Below are positions 9,607-17,560 of a stretch of 25,018 bases of DNA, piece after piece (position 1 is the first letter of the stretch; the number at the start of each line of letters is the position of its first letter). Source of the DNA: an uncultured Adlercreutzia sp. (GTDB lineage: Bacteria; Actinomycetota; Coriobacteriia; Coriobacteriales; Eggerthellaceae); the NCBI RefSeq assembly GCF_958431955.1, contig NZ_CAUASN010000036.1, positions 1 to 25,018 on the forward strand, given 5' to 3'. The position numbers were made by a program, and so were the translations under genes. The notes beneath the pieces were generated by a model. The model was not told the DNA's origin. It searched no databases and worked only from the letters and a program-made list of their open reading frames with translations.

Positions 9607-10193
9607 CTCCCACTCCCCTCCTTCAAGTACCTCGCCAACCGACGCACATTGCGAGACCGATACTTCTCGGCGAGAAAGGCCACGTCATCGACATCGAGAG
9701 CGGCCAGATCGCCCCTATCGATGCGCAGATCATCATAGAGCAGCGCCTCGAGCCCCCCGCAGCTCGTAACCGGACTCATCGTGTAGAGCTTGTCGCAGAG
9801 CGCCTTCTCCGGCGTCGCGATGCGGAACGGCGCATTCGCGGGGCCCTTCACGTCGATGCCGTAGGGGAACGCCTCAGCGGGCACGTCGCGGAAGAGGAAC
9901 GAGCCGAACGGCGTGTCGTAGGCTTTCGCCTTGCCCTTCTCGAAGGTGGCGCTCGTCACCGCCCTCACCCCCTCGGGAATAAGGCCGTGAAAGGAGAGGG
10001 CGCTTTCGAAGGAGATGTACGATGGCCCGTAGATGCACCCGGCCAACGACCAGGGAGAGGCGGTCGCCTCGGTTTCGTAGAGGCCGCGGATTATAGGAGT
10101 GAGGCGTCCTTCGCGCACCATACGCGCGACCTTGTTCGCCGGATCGGCGAAGCTGCTCAGTTCCTCACGGATCATTTTCGTCGTCTTAACCAT
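9603..10193 (-). CDS. abiEi: AbiEi-family antitoxin / autorepressor
   Basis: This 196-residue partner of the downstream toxin is a DNA-binding antitoxin. The N-terminal 35 or so residues (MIREELSSFADPANKVARMVREGRLTPIIRGLY) match the winged-helix of the AbiEi family. The rest holds the family C-terminal core, including SYISFESALSFHGLIPE and ATPEKALCDKLY. Known AbiEi proteins repress their own promoter by binding inverted repeats. Here a perfect inverted repeat of two 20-bp arms covers the start region. The start is ATG at 10193 with GGAGG six bases away. The frame continues ten codons further to 10223, but that would run through the -10 element. It shares a four-base overlap with abiEii. Confidence 0.93.
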   Translation of the reverse strand: MVKTTKMIREELSSFADPANKVARMVREGRLTPIIRGLYETEATASPWSLAGCIYGPSYISFESALSFHGLIPEGVRAVTSATFEKGKAKAYDTPFGSFLFRDVPAEAFPYGIDVKGPANAPFRIATPEKALCDKLYTMSPVTSCGGLEALLYDDLRIDRGDLAALDVDDVAFLAEKYRSRNVRRLARYLKEGSGR

Positions 10194-10240
10194 ATTTCCT
10201 CCAGTAAGTTGCATTATACACAACTTACTGGAGGAAATAT
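10192..10240 (-). promoter_or_regulatory. Palindromic operator/promoter of the abiE pair
   Basis: Two perfect 20-bp inverted arms (10192-10211 and 10221-10240) flank a nine-base spacer. On the minus strand a consensus TATAAT (10218-10213) sits almost entirely in that spacer. The downstream arm covers the predicted start (about 10206), the GGAGG ribosome site and the first bases of the abiEi ATG. The -35 region falls in the upstream arm and is poor. A repressor bound here would cover the whole core promoter. The message begins inside the second arm, so it cannot form the hairpin itself, which points to a DNA operator. Confidence 0.8.
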
Positions 10241-10266
10241 AGCCACTAGAGAGGGAATCGCCCCTC

Positions 10267-11205
10267 TTACTCCCCCGCTCCTATTTCGCGGGCCATCGAC
10301 TCGATGCGGCGGACGCGGTGGTAGACGGCGCTCTTGGAGAGCGGCGGCGTGGCGCGCTCGCCGAGCTCCTTCAGGCTCGCCTCGGGATAGGTCACGCGCA
10401 GGCGGATGAAGTCCTGCAGCGCCGGGGGCAGGTTCTCCATGCCGTAGTGCTCCACCACGGCACGAATGGCGTAGATCTGGTCCACGGCGGCGCCGGCGGC
10501 CTTGGCCTGGTTGGCCATCTCGGCGTTGATCATGCGGTTCACGTCGTTGCGCACGCTCTTCACCACGCGCTCCTCCTCCATGGAGAGCGCCGCTTGGTGC
10601 GCGCCGGTCCAGGCGAGGAACTCAAGAATGGAGGCGCCGCTTTTCAGGTACACCATATACGAGCTGCGCCGCTGCATGACGCGGGCGGCGATGTCCTTGC
10701 GGGCCAGAAGCTCCACGAGGCCCGCGGCCAGAGGCTCCGTCTCTACGGTGATCTCGAAGTGGAAGTCGCTCTTGGGGCTCGAGACGAAGCCCGAGCCGAG
10801 GAACGCTCCGCGCAGGTAGGCAGCCGCGCAGCACGGCCGGGCCACGAGCTCGGGCTTGATGCCCATCTCCAGGCCGCCCTCGGCCGAGAGCACTCCCATG
10901 TCGCGCAGGGCGTCGGCCAGATGGGGCTGGGCCGGCACCTCGATGAGGTAGTTGGGCGTCTTGTGCAGCACGCTGCGGCGCATGGTGAGGTTCGTCTTCA
11001 AGTCGTAGATGCCGTGCAGAAGGCGCACCACGAGGCGGGCCGCCGCCGGCGCGTCGGTGGCGACCTCCACCCGGTAGCGGTCCGGCCCGCTCACGAACAG
11101 CGTGCCCTCGATGCGCACGAGGGCCGCAAGCGTCGCCTTCTCGCAGGCCGGGCACGCCGGCACCACGCGGGCGAGCTCGTCTTTCACCTCGGCCGTAAAC
11201 GACAT
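10267..11205 (-). CDS. whiA: WhiA family DNA-binding protein
   Basis: A 312-residue regulator with the WhiA layout: an N-terminal domain related to LAGLIDADG homing endonucleases (from MSFTAEVKDELAR to about residue 200, including AAYLRGAFLGSGFV), then a C-terminal helix-turn-helix (about 225-310, ending PPLSKSAVYHRVRRIE). WhiA controls sporulation division genes in Streptomyces and cell division or envelope functions in other Gram-positives. The role in a non-sporulating relative is open. The ATG at 11205 lies nine bases after the yvcK stop, with a G-rich TAGGGGG as the ribosome site. It is the last of the uvrC-rapZ-yvcK-whiA run. A short AGAGGG/CCCTCT hairpin follows its stop without a T tract. 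Confidence 0.96.
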   Translation of the reverse strand: MSFTAEVKDELARVVPACPACEKATLAALVRIEGTLFVSGPDRYRVEVATDAPAAARLVVRLLHGIYDLKTNLTMRRSVLHKTPNYLIEVPAQPHLADALRDMGVLSAEGGLEMGIKPELVARPCCAAAYLRGAFLGSGFVSSPKSDFHFEITVETEPLAAGLVELLARKDIAARVMQRRSSYMVYLKSGASILEFLAWTGAHQAALSMEEERVVKSVRNDVNRMINAEMANQAKAAGAAVDQIYAIRAVVEHYGMENLPPALQDFIRLRVTYPEASLKELGERATPPLSKSAVYHRVRRIESMAREIGAGE

Positions 11206-11214
11206 GGGCGCCCC

Positions 11215-12366
11215 CTACGCCCGCCGGGCGCGCGACATCTTGATGACGTTCTGGAAGGCGTCGCGCAAGGCGAAGGGCGAATGCCACGTCGGCCGCTCGG
11301 AATCGACCAGGTTGCGGCTGATGACGATGGGGCCGCGCGACTGGATGGCGAGCATATCGGCGTAGCTGATGGAGATGGGCCGCACCCCGCGCGTGAGCTG
11401 GCTGTCGTTCAGATCCGACGTGGAGGCGTGCTCCAGATCGGCGCCGGAGATGGCCGCGAAGCTGCCCGTGGCGGGGCTCTCCGCCCGCAGGGGCACCTTC
11501 GAGTGCACGAGCATGTAGTCCACCAGGCCCTCCATGCCGTGGGCCGCGAGCGCCTCGAAGTGCTCGCGGGCCGTGAGCCCCCAGGTCTCGCCCTGCACGT
11601 CGGCCAGCGCGCACACGAACAGCACACGGCCGCGGCTTTCGCGGATGGCGTCCACCACGCCGGGGATGAGCAGGTTCGGGATGATGGAGGTAAAGAGCGA
11701 CCCCGGCCCGAGCACGATGAGATCGGCCTCGCGAATGGCCTGAAGCGCCGGCTCGTAGGGCCTGGGCGCCCGGCCGCCCTCCGCGGCGAGCCACACCGAC
11801 TCGAGGGCCGTCTTGGAGTGGCAGGCCACCGCCTGGCCGTCGAGCACGCGCCCGTCGCGGGTGCGGGCCGAGAGCACCACATGGTCGAGGGTGGAGGGGT
11901 ACACGTGCCCCTGAGCGTCCACGAGCCGCTCGCAGATGGCGATGGCCTCGGGGAACGACCCGCAGGCGTCCTCCAAGGCCGTGAGCAGGAGGTTTCCCAG
12001 CGCATGGTCGCGCGCCACGGCGAAGCGGTACTTGAGCGCCCGCACGAGCGGATCGGAGGGATCCTTCGCGAAGGCCACGAGGCACTTGCGGATGTCACCG
12101 GGCGGCGTGGCGTCGGCCTCCTCGCGCAGCACGCCGGTGGAGCCCCCGTCGTCGGCCATGGCCACCACCGCGCTCGTCGTCACCCCGAGCGAGAGCAACG
12201 TGCGGATGGACACGGGCGCCCCCGTGCCGCCGCCGATGACCACGGCGCGCAGGGCCTGCTCGTCGGCGTCGAGCCCGCGCAGGTTCGGCAGCGCGCTCTT
12301 CAGGGCCGAGAAGGCCGCCGTGGCCGCCGGGTCCACGCGGAAGGCGTCGGTCTTTCGGATGCCCAT
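11215..12366 (-). CDS. yvcK: YvcK/CofD-like gluconeogenesis factor
   Basis: A 383-residue cytosolic protein of the CofD-like fold. The nucleotide-binding loops are visible as VVIGGGTGAP (residues 43-51) and MADDGGSTGVLR (about 70-81). LGPGSLFTSIIPNLL follows in the middle of the protein. In Bacillus and mycobacteria YvcK (CuvA) binds UDP-sugars and is needed for growth on gluconeogenic carbon and for normal cell-wall synthesis. An enzymatic reaction is not established. The N-terminal 40 residues precede the core and are variable in the family. It lies four bases after rapZ and just before whiA, in the conserved order. Confidence 0.95.
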   Translation of the reverse strand: MGIRKTDAFRVDPAATAAFSALKSALPNLRGLDADEQALRAVVIGGGTGAPVSIRTLLSLGVTTSAVVAMADDGGSTGVLREEADATPPGDIRKCLVAFAKDPSDPLVRALKYRFAVARDHALGNLLLTALEDACGSFPEAIAICERLVDAQGHVYPSTLDHVVLSARTRDGRVLDGQAVACHSKTALESVWLAAEGGRAPRPYEPALQAIREADLIVLGPGSLFTSIIPNLLIPGVVDAIRESRGRVLFVCALADVQGETWGLTAREHFEALAAHGMEGLVDYMLVHSKVPLRAESPATGSFAAISGADLEHASTSDLNDSQLTRGVRPISISYADMLAIQSRGPIVISRNLVDSERPTWHSPFALRDAFQNVIKMSRARRA

Positions 12367-12370
12367 GGCC

Positions 12371-13384
12371 CTATGCGTCCTTCCCGGCGGCGCGCGCGTC
12401 GAGCACGTTGTCGCTCTCGCGCTGCACGTCGTGGCCGCGCTCGGCCAGGCGCAGGTCGCGATGGGCCACGCTCACCCGGTAGCCCTTCGACTTCAGGTAG
12501 TCGCCCGTGGCCTCGGCGAGCGCCACGGAACGGTGCTGGCCGCCGGTGCAGCCCACGCCGATGGCCAGCTGCTGCTTGCCCTCGGCCACGTACCCCGGCA
12601 TCACCACGTCCAGAAGGTCGTGCCACTTCTGCTCGAACTCGATGGTCTCCTCGCGCATGCGCACGAAGTCGCGCACCGGCGCGTCGAGCCCGGTTAGGGG
12701 CCGCAACTCGGGGTCGTAGTAGGGGTTGGGCAAAAAGCGCACGTCCATCACCAGATCGGCGTCGTAGGGGGCGCCGTGCTTGAAGCCGAAGGAGTACACC
12801 GTCACCGCGAGCCCCTTGCGCTCGCTGCCCGTGGAGAACAGGCCGCGGATGGTGCTGCGCAGCTTCTGGGGAAGCATGTCGGTGGTGTCGATGACGAAGT
12901 CGGCCCTGTCGCGCAGGCCCATGAGCATGTGGCGCTCGCGCTGGATGCCCTGCCAGATGGTGGTGCCGTCGGTGCACAGGGGATGGCGGCGCCGGCTCGA
13001 CTTGTAGCGGGCGATGAGCTTGTCGTCGGCCGCATCGAGGAACAGCGTCTTATAGGAGATGCCCGCCTCCTCCATGGCGGCAAGCTCCGCCTCCAAGTCG
13101 CCGAAGAAGTCGCCGTTGCGCGAGTCGCAGACCACGGCCAGGCGCCGCCGCCCGCCGGCGTGCTCGGTGTCCTCGTTCACGCGCACGAGCTCGCCGAGGA
13201 GACTCGAGGGCAGATTATCCACGCAGAAGTAGCCCAGATCCTCGAACACGTGCATGGCCTCGGTGCGCCCGGCGCCCGACATGCCCGTCACGATGACGAA
13301 GTCGGGCAGCTCCTCGGGCTCCACCTTGCGCGGTTCCAGCTCGCGGTCCATCTCTTCTGCAAGCTTGCTCTGATCGTCGGTCAT
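12371..13384 (-). CDS. rapZ: RapZ/YvcJ family nucleotide-binding protein
   Basis: A 337-residue P-loop protein. The Walker A motif is GMSGAGRT (residues 34-41), with arginine where many relatives have lysine, a variant I recall as usual in actinobacterial members. CVDNLPSSLL and VCDSRN follow. The C-terminal domain ends with GVGCTGGQHRSVALAE, the phosphosugar-binding region. In E. coli RapZ senses glucosamine-6-phosphate and recruits RNase E to small RNAs; in Gram-positives the role is less clear. An extra polar N-terminal stretch of about 28 residues precedes the P-loop domain. The ATG at 13384 has AAAGGAG six bases upstream, and the gene follows uvrC by 11 bases. Confidence 0.95.
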   Translation of the reverse strand: MTDDQSKLAEEMDRELEPRKVEPEELPDFVIVTGMSGAGRTEAMHVFEDLGYFCVDNLPSSLLGELVRVNEDTEHAGGRRRLAVVCDSRNGDFFGDLEAELAAMEEAGISYKTLFLDAADDKLIARYKSSRRRHPLCTDGTTIWQGIQRERHMLMGLRDRADFVIDTTDMLPQKLRSTIRGLFSTGSERKGLAVTVYSFGFKHGAPYDADLVMDVRFLPNPYYDPELRPLTGLDAPVRDFVRMREETIEFEQKWHDLLDVVMPGYVAEGKQQLAIGVGCTGGQHRSVALAEATGDYLKSKGYRVSVAHRDLRLAERGHDVQRESDNVLDARAAGKDA

Positions 13385-13395
13385 CGGGGCTCCTT

Positions 13396-15363
13396 TCAGG
13401 AAATCTCCTCCGCCAGCTTCTCGTCCTTCTCGGCTTTCTGCTCATTATACTGCGCCAGCACGCGCACGAGCTCCTCGGCCACCTCGTCGGGCACTACCCG
13501 GGCCGCCTTTATCTCGTCGAGGGTGGCCGCCTTCAGGTTCTTGAACGACTTGAAGTGCTTGAGCAGGGCCTTCTTGCGCACCGGGCCCATGCCGGCCACC
13601 TCGTCCAAGATGCTCGCCGTCATCCCCTTGCCGCGCAGCTCGCGGTGGAAGGTGATGGCGAAGCGGTGGGCCTCGTCGCGCACCTGCTTCACGAGGTACA
13701 GCGACGCCGAGCCGCTCGGCAGCACCACCGGCCCCGTGTCCTGCCAGGGCACGAACAGCTCCTCGTCGCGCTTGGCCAGACCGCAGATGGCAATGTCGTC
13801 GATGCCCATCTCCTCGAACATGGCGAGCGCCGCGGTGAGCTGGGGCTTGCCGCCGTCCAAGATGATGAGGTCGGGCTTGGACCCGAACCGCTCGTCGCCC
13901 AGCCGCTCCGGGGAGTAGCGCCGGCGCATCACCTCCTGCATGGACAGGAAGTCGTTGGCCTCCTCGAGCGGCGTCTTTATCTTGAAGCGGCGGTACTGGT
14001 TCTTGTCGGGCTTGCCGCCCGTGAACACCACCATGGAGGCCACCGTGTAGGAGCCGTGGATGGTGGAGATGTCGAAGCACTCGATGCGCATGGGCGGCTC
14101 GTCCAGAGCCAGCGCGCTCTCCAGCTGCAGAAGCGCGTTGTTGATGCGCTTGTCGTCGTAGTTCGTGCGCACCTTGTAGCGCATGAGGGCGTGGCGCGCG
14201 TTGGTCTCGGCCATGGCCAGAAGATCGGCCTTCTCCCCCTTCTGCGGGGCGGTGAAGCGCACCTTCGCGCCGTGGGCCGAGTCCAGCTTCTCGGTGAGCC
14301 ACTCCCCCATGGCCTCGGCGTCCTCGGGGAGCACCGCGCAGATGACCTCGCGCGGCACCGAGGTGGTCACGTCGTAGTAGCGGAACAGGAAGTTGCGCAG
14401 CAGGTCCTGGTCGGGCACGTCGGTGCCGCGGTTCAGCACGAACTCGTTCGAGTTCACGATGCGCCCCTCGCGAATGACGAGCACGTGCACCCCGGCCACG
14501 GTCTCCTCGCGGAAAAACCCGATCACGTCGGCGTTCAGATCGCGGCTCGACACGGCGTGCTGCTTGTCGGCAAGCGAGTTGATGGTGTCGATGCGGCTCT
14601 TCAGGCGCCCGGCCCGCTCGAAGTCGAGCTCCTCGGCGGCGACGCGCATCTCGGCCGTGAGCTCGTCGACGAACTCGCGGTGGTTGCCCGCCAAAAAGCG
14701 CTCGATGCGCCGCACGTTGTCGGCGTAGTCCTCGGGCGTGATCTGCCCGCAGCAGGCGCCAGGGCCCAGGCCCACGTGGCAGTCGAAGCAGGGGCGCGCG
14801 TCCCGCTTCAGAAACGCGAGCGGGTCCTTCTCCAGTGCGCGCGAGAGCTGCCGCCAGTCGGCGCAGGTGGCGGCGCACAGGGGCACCACGCGCCGGGCGA
14901 TGTCGATCATCTCGCGGGCCGCGCGGGCGTCGGTGAAGGGCCCGAAGTACTTCGTGTCGGCGCGGCGCTTCTCGCGGGTGTACTTGATGGCCGGGAACAC
15001 GTCGCCCTTCGTGAGCGCGATGAAGGGGTAGCTCTTGTTGTCCTTGAAGTCCGCGTTGAAGAACGGGCTGTACTGGTTGATGAGGTTCTTCTCAAGCACC
15101 AGCGCCTCGTGCTCGTTATCCACCACGATATAGTCGAACGAGCTGATAGCCTCCACGAGCAGGGGGATCTTCGCGCGGTCGTCCTGGAAGTTCACGTACT
15201 GGCGCATGCGGGCGCGCAGCTGCTTGGCCTTGCCCACGTAGATGACCTCGCCGGCGGCGTCCTTCCACAAATACACGCCCGGCTCGGCGGGCACCGAGGC
15301 CAGCTCGCCCTTGATGCGGGCGATCTTGTCCTGCTGGGTCTCTTTCGGCGTCTCTTGTTCCAT
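13396..15363 (-). CDS. uvrC: Excinuclease ABC subunit C
   Basis: This 655-residue dual nuclease of nucleotide excision repair cuts both sides of the lesion on UvrB-DNA. Domains in order: GIY-YIG nuclease (about 25-105, GVYLWKDAAGEVIYVGKAKQLRARM), a cysteine cluster (CFDCHVGLGPGACC) near 190-205, the UVR motif for UvrB contact (EELDFERAGRLKSRID), the RNase H-like C-terminal nuclease (ECFDISTIHGSYTVASMVVF ... DLIILDGGKPQL), and tandem helix-hairpin-helix motifs at the end (DEVAGMGPVRKKALL). The ATG at 15363 is chosen because PKETQQDKIARIKGEL leads directly into the domain. No Shine-Dalgarno precedes it, and a TATACT -10 lies six bases upstream, suggesting a leaderless message. Confidence 0.97.
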   Translation of the reverse strand: MEQETPKETQQDKIARIKGELASVPAEPGVYLWKDAAGEVIYVGKAKQLRARMRQYVNFQDDRAKIPLLVEAISSFDYIVVDNEHEALVLEKNLINQYSPFFNADFKDNKSYPFIALTKGDVFPAIKYTREKRRADTKYFGPFTDARAAREMIDIARRVVPLCAATCADWRQLSRALEKDPLAFLKRDARPCFDCHVGLGPGACCGQITPEDYADNVRRIERFLAGNHREFVDELTAEMRVAAEELDFERAGRLKSRIDTINSLADKQHAVSSRDLNADVIGFFREETVAGVHVLVIREGRIVNSNEFVLNRGTDVPDQDLLRNFLFRYYDVTTSVPREVICAVLPEDAEAMGEWLTEKLDSAHGAKVRFTAPQKGEKADLLAMAETNARHALMRYKVRTNYDDKRINNALLQLESALALDEPPMRIECFDISTIHGSYTVASMVVFTGGKPDKNQYRRFKIKTPLEEANDFLSMQEVMRRRYSPERLGDERFGSKPDLIILDGGKPQLTAALAMFEEMGIDDIAICGLAKRDEELFVPWQDTGPVVLPSGSASLYLVKQVRDEAHRFAITFHRELRGKGMTASILDEVAGMGPVRKKALLKHFKSFKNLKAATLDEIKAARVVPDEVAEELVRVLAQYNEQKAEKDEKLAEEIS

Positions 15364-15369
15364 GGCACC

Positions 15370-15375
15370 AGTATA
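15370..15375 (-). promoter_or_regulatory. -10 element for a leaderless uvrC transcript
   Basis: Minus-strand TATACT (15375-15370) is six bases from the uvrC ATG. The usual start point then falls on the A of the ATG. There is no purine-rich ribosome site between. The -35 is weak (TTCACC at 15399-15394, 18-bp spacer). Confidence 0.5.
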
Positions 15376-15557
15376 ACGGCCCAGCGGCCTCTTGGTGAAA
15401 ACAACAGAAGCACGCGCGCGCAAGGCGACGCCGGACATGCCTTTGCGGCTCGGCGCGTCCCTTGGCGCAATCATGGCGGCAGCGCTTAATACTCTTGAAG
15501 AAATAGCATACATACGGGGGATTGTCCGTGTTCGACCCTGCCGATTCCATGATAATG

Positions 15558-15566
15558 TGCTATCTT
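15558..15566 (+). promoter_or_regulatory. Candidate extended -10 promoter of the LTA-synthase-like gene
   Basis: TGC followed by TATCTT (15561-15566) forms an extended -10-like element about 37 bases before the chosen TTG start. No clear -35 was found. Confidence 0.35.
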
Positions 15567-15602
15567 GTGCGGCTGCATCACTTACTATCGGAGGGAATGT
15601 TC

Positions 15603-17552
15603 TTGACGGGAAAACCTACTGCGGAACCGCAGAGCGCGGCACGTCCCCGTAGCGCAGCGGCCCTCGTTCGCGCCGTCTACTTCGTCGCGGCCGTCGTGCT
15701 GGGGTTCGTGCTTTTGGAGGCGCCCTGGAGCGACGGCGTGCTTTCCATGGGCTGGCACTACGCGCTGCCGAACCTGGCCATCCTGGCCCTTGGCTGCGGC
15801 ATCCTGTGGCTTGCGGGCCAGCGCACGCGCGGCGCCCTCGCCCTGTTCGTCGGCTTGTGCCTGGCCGCCGGCACCGCGAACTTCTTCATCATCACCTTCA
15901 AGGGCCAGCCCATCGTGCCGGCCGACCTGTTCGCGCTGTCCACGGCCGCCTCGGTGGCGGGCGGCTACAACCTGTTCCTCACACCGCGCCTCGCAGTGTG
16001 CCTGGCGGCCTTTATCGCCTTCTGCGTGGCGCTGCGCTGGTGCCCCAAGCGCCCCGTGAGCCGGTGGGATGTGGCGGTGAACTGCCTGGGGGCGGTGCTG
16101 CTCGTAGCCGCCGGCATTATGCAGTTCAATGCGGTGGATATACGCGAGGAGCACGACGTGACCGTGGACGTGTGGGACGTGCGCGGCTCCTACGAGAGCC
16201 AGGGCACGGCGCTCTGCTTCCTCTCGCGCGCCCAGGAGCTCACGCCGAAGCCGCCCGAGGGCTACTCGCTCGAAGCTGTAGGCGCGCTGCTCGCCCCCTA
16301 CGAGCAGCCGCCCGTGGGAGAGCCCGGCGACCAAAACGCGCCCGGCGGCGGCCAGGCCGGCGGTACCGACGGTGCCTACGACGGGCCCAACGTCATCGCC
16401 ATCATGAACGAGACCTTCTCCGACCTGTCCAGCTATCCGGGGCTCGAAGACGCCGCCGGCGTGACCGCGTATTTCCACGAGGTGGCCGACGACGCGCTCG
16501 CGGCGGGCGATGTGTACGTGTCGGCCATGGGCGGGGGCACCTGCAACAGCGAGTTCGAGTTCCTCACCGGCGCCTCCATGGGCAACATGGGCGGCGGCGT
16601 GTACCCCTACGTGCTCTACGACGTGGACGGCGTGGACAACCTGGCGTCGTACTTTCGCGACCTGGGCTACGGCACCCACGCCATCCACCCTGCCGAGGCG
16701 GGCAACTGGCGGCGCGACCGCATCTACGAGCAGTTCGGCTTCGACACCTTCGACGACATCACCACCATGGAAGAGGCCGACACCTTCCGCGACCTGGTGA
16801 CCGACAAGGCCACCTACGAGCGGGTGCTTCAGAAGATCGACGAGGGTGAAGGTCCCCAGTTCGTCTTCGACGTGACCATCCAAAACCACGGCGGCTACGA
16901 CACGGGACTCGTCCCCGAGGCCGACCGGGTGCATGTGGAAAGCGATGCGGTGGACAGCCCCGAGGTGGACGAGTTCCTGGCCGCCATCAAGCGCTCGGAC
17001 GAGGATCTGCGCTGGCTCGTGGACGAGTTGAACGCGCGCGACGAGCCCACCATCGTGGTGTTCTTCGGCGATCATCAGCCCGGCTTCGCCGACTGGCTCT
17101 TCGAAGAGACCTACGGCAAATCGGTGGACGACGCCACCTTGGAAGAGGTGCAGGAGCGCTACCACACCCCCTACTTCATCTGGGCCAACGAGGCGGCGCG
17201 CGAGCAGTACGGCAATCGGCTGCGCGTCATCGAGGACGCCAACGTGACGAGCCTGAACTACCTGCGCGATTTGCTCGTGGAGGCGGCCGGCCTGCCCGAG
17301 ACGGCCACCGACCGCTACCGGGCCGCCCTGCGCCGCGACCTGCCGGCCGTGAACCTGAACGGCTACAGGGACGCTGAGGGCGCGTGGCACTGGTTCGACG
17401 ACGAGACAGAGGCTGCCGCTCGAGCAGCAGCCGGCGATGCGGCGGAAAGCGACGCGCAGCAAGCCGCCAAGGAGGCGCTCTCCGCCTTCGCCCTCATCCA
17501 GTACGACCAGCTGTTCGGCCGCCACGCCGGCACCGATGCCGCGCCGAGGTAG
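15603..17552 (+). CDS. LTA synthase / phosphoglycerol transferase family membrane protein
   Basis: A 649-residue membrane-anchored enzyme of the LtaS-type alkaline-phosphatase superfamily. Five hydrophobic helices occupy roughly residues 21-38, 54-71, 78-97, 137-155 and 165-183. The extracellular catalytic domain starts near 260. Its metal and catalytic residues are recognisable: Glu in NVIAIMNETFSD (about 269), the nucleophile Thr in GGGTCNSEFEFLTG (about 312), His in TIQNHGGY (about 428), and DH in FFGDHQPG (about 489). The family transfers glycerol-phosphate from phosphatidylglycerol to an envelope polymer or glycolipid; the exact product is not deducible. TTG at 15603 is chosen because GGAGGG (15590-15595) is seven bases away. 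The ATG at 15597 is too close to that site. An Ala-rich tail ends the protein. It is divergent from uvrC. Confidence 0.9.
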   Translation: MTGKPTAEPQSAARPRSAAALVRAVYFVAAVVLGFVLLEAPWSDGVLSMGWHYALPNLAILALGCGILWLAGQRTRGALALFVGLCLAAGTANFFIITFKGQPIVPADLFALSTAASVAGGYNLFLTPRLAVCLAAFIAFCVALRWCPKRPVSRWDVAVNCLGAVLLVAAGIMQFNAVDIREEHDVTVDVWDVRGSYESQGTALCFLSRAQELTPKPPEGYSLEAVGALLAPYEQPPVGEPGDQNAPGGGQAGGTDGAYDGPNVIAIMNETFSDLSSYPGLEDAAGVTAYFHEVADDALAAGDVYVSAMGGGTCNSEFEFLTGASMGNMGGGVYPYVLYDVDGVDNLASYFRDLGYGTHAIHPAEAGNWRRDRIYEQFGFDTFDDITTMEEADTFRDLVTDKATYERVLQKIDEGEGPQFVFDVTIQNHGGYDTGLVPEADRVHVESDAVDSPEVDEFLAAIKRSDEDLRWLVDELNARDEPTIVVFFGDHQPGFADWLFEETYGKSVDDATLEEVQERYHTPYFIWANEAAREQYGNRLRVIEDANVTSLNYLRDLLVEAAGLPETATDRYRAALRRDLPAVNLNGYRDAEGAWHWFDDETEAAARAAAGDAAESDAQQAAKEALSAFALIQYDQLFGRHAGTDAAPR

Positions 17553-17558
17553 CGCGGC
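17538..17558. other. Hairpin at the convergent LTA-synthase-like/ribF junction
   Basis: A perfect 7-bp stem (17538-17544 with 17552-17558) with a seven-base loop spans the stop codon of the gene ending at 17552, two bases before the ribF stop. It has no T tract on either strand. It could block read-through between the convergent genes. Confidence 0.35.
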
Positions 17559-17560
17559 CC

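Noticed and set aside
8508..10260. Transposon ends or target-site duplications flanking the AbiE pair
   Set aside because: I found no matching direct or terminal inverted repeats at the two edges and no integrase or transposase. The palindrome at 10192-10240 is better explained as an operator.
10318..12783. 821-codon plus-strand open frame opposite whiA, yvcK and rapZ
   Set aside because: It is a shadow of three real genes, with low-complexity His/Arg/Gly translation. The same reasoning removes the long antisense frames at 13555-15489, 15585-17651 and 19574-20923.
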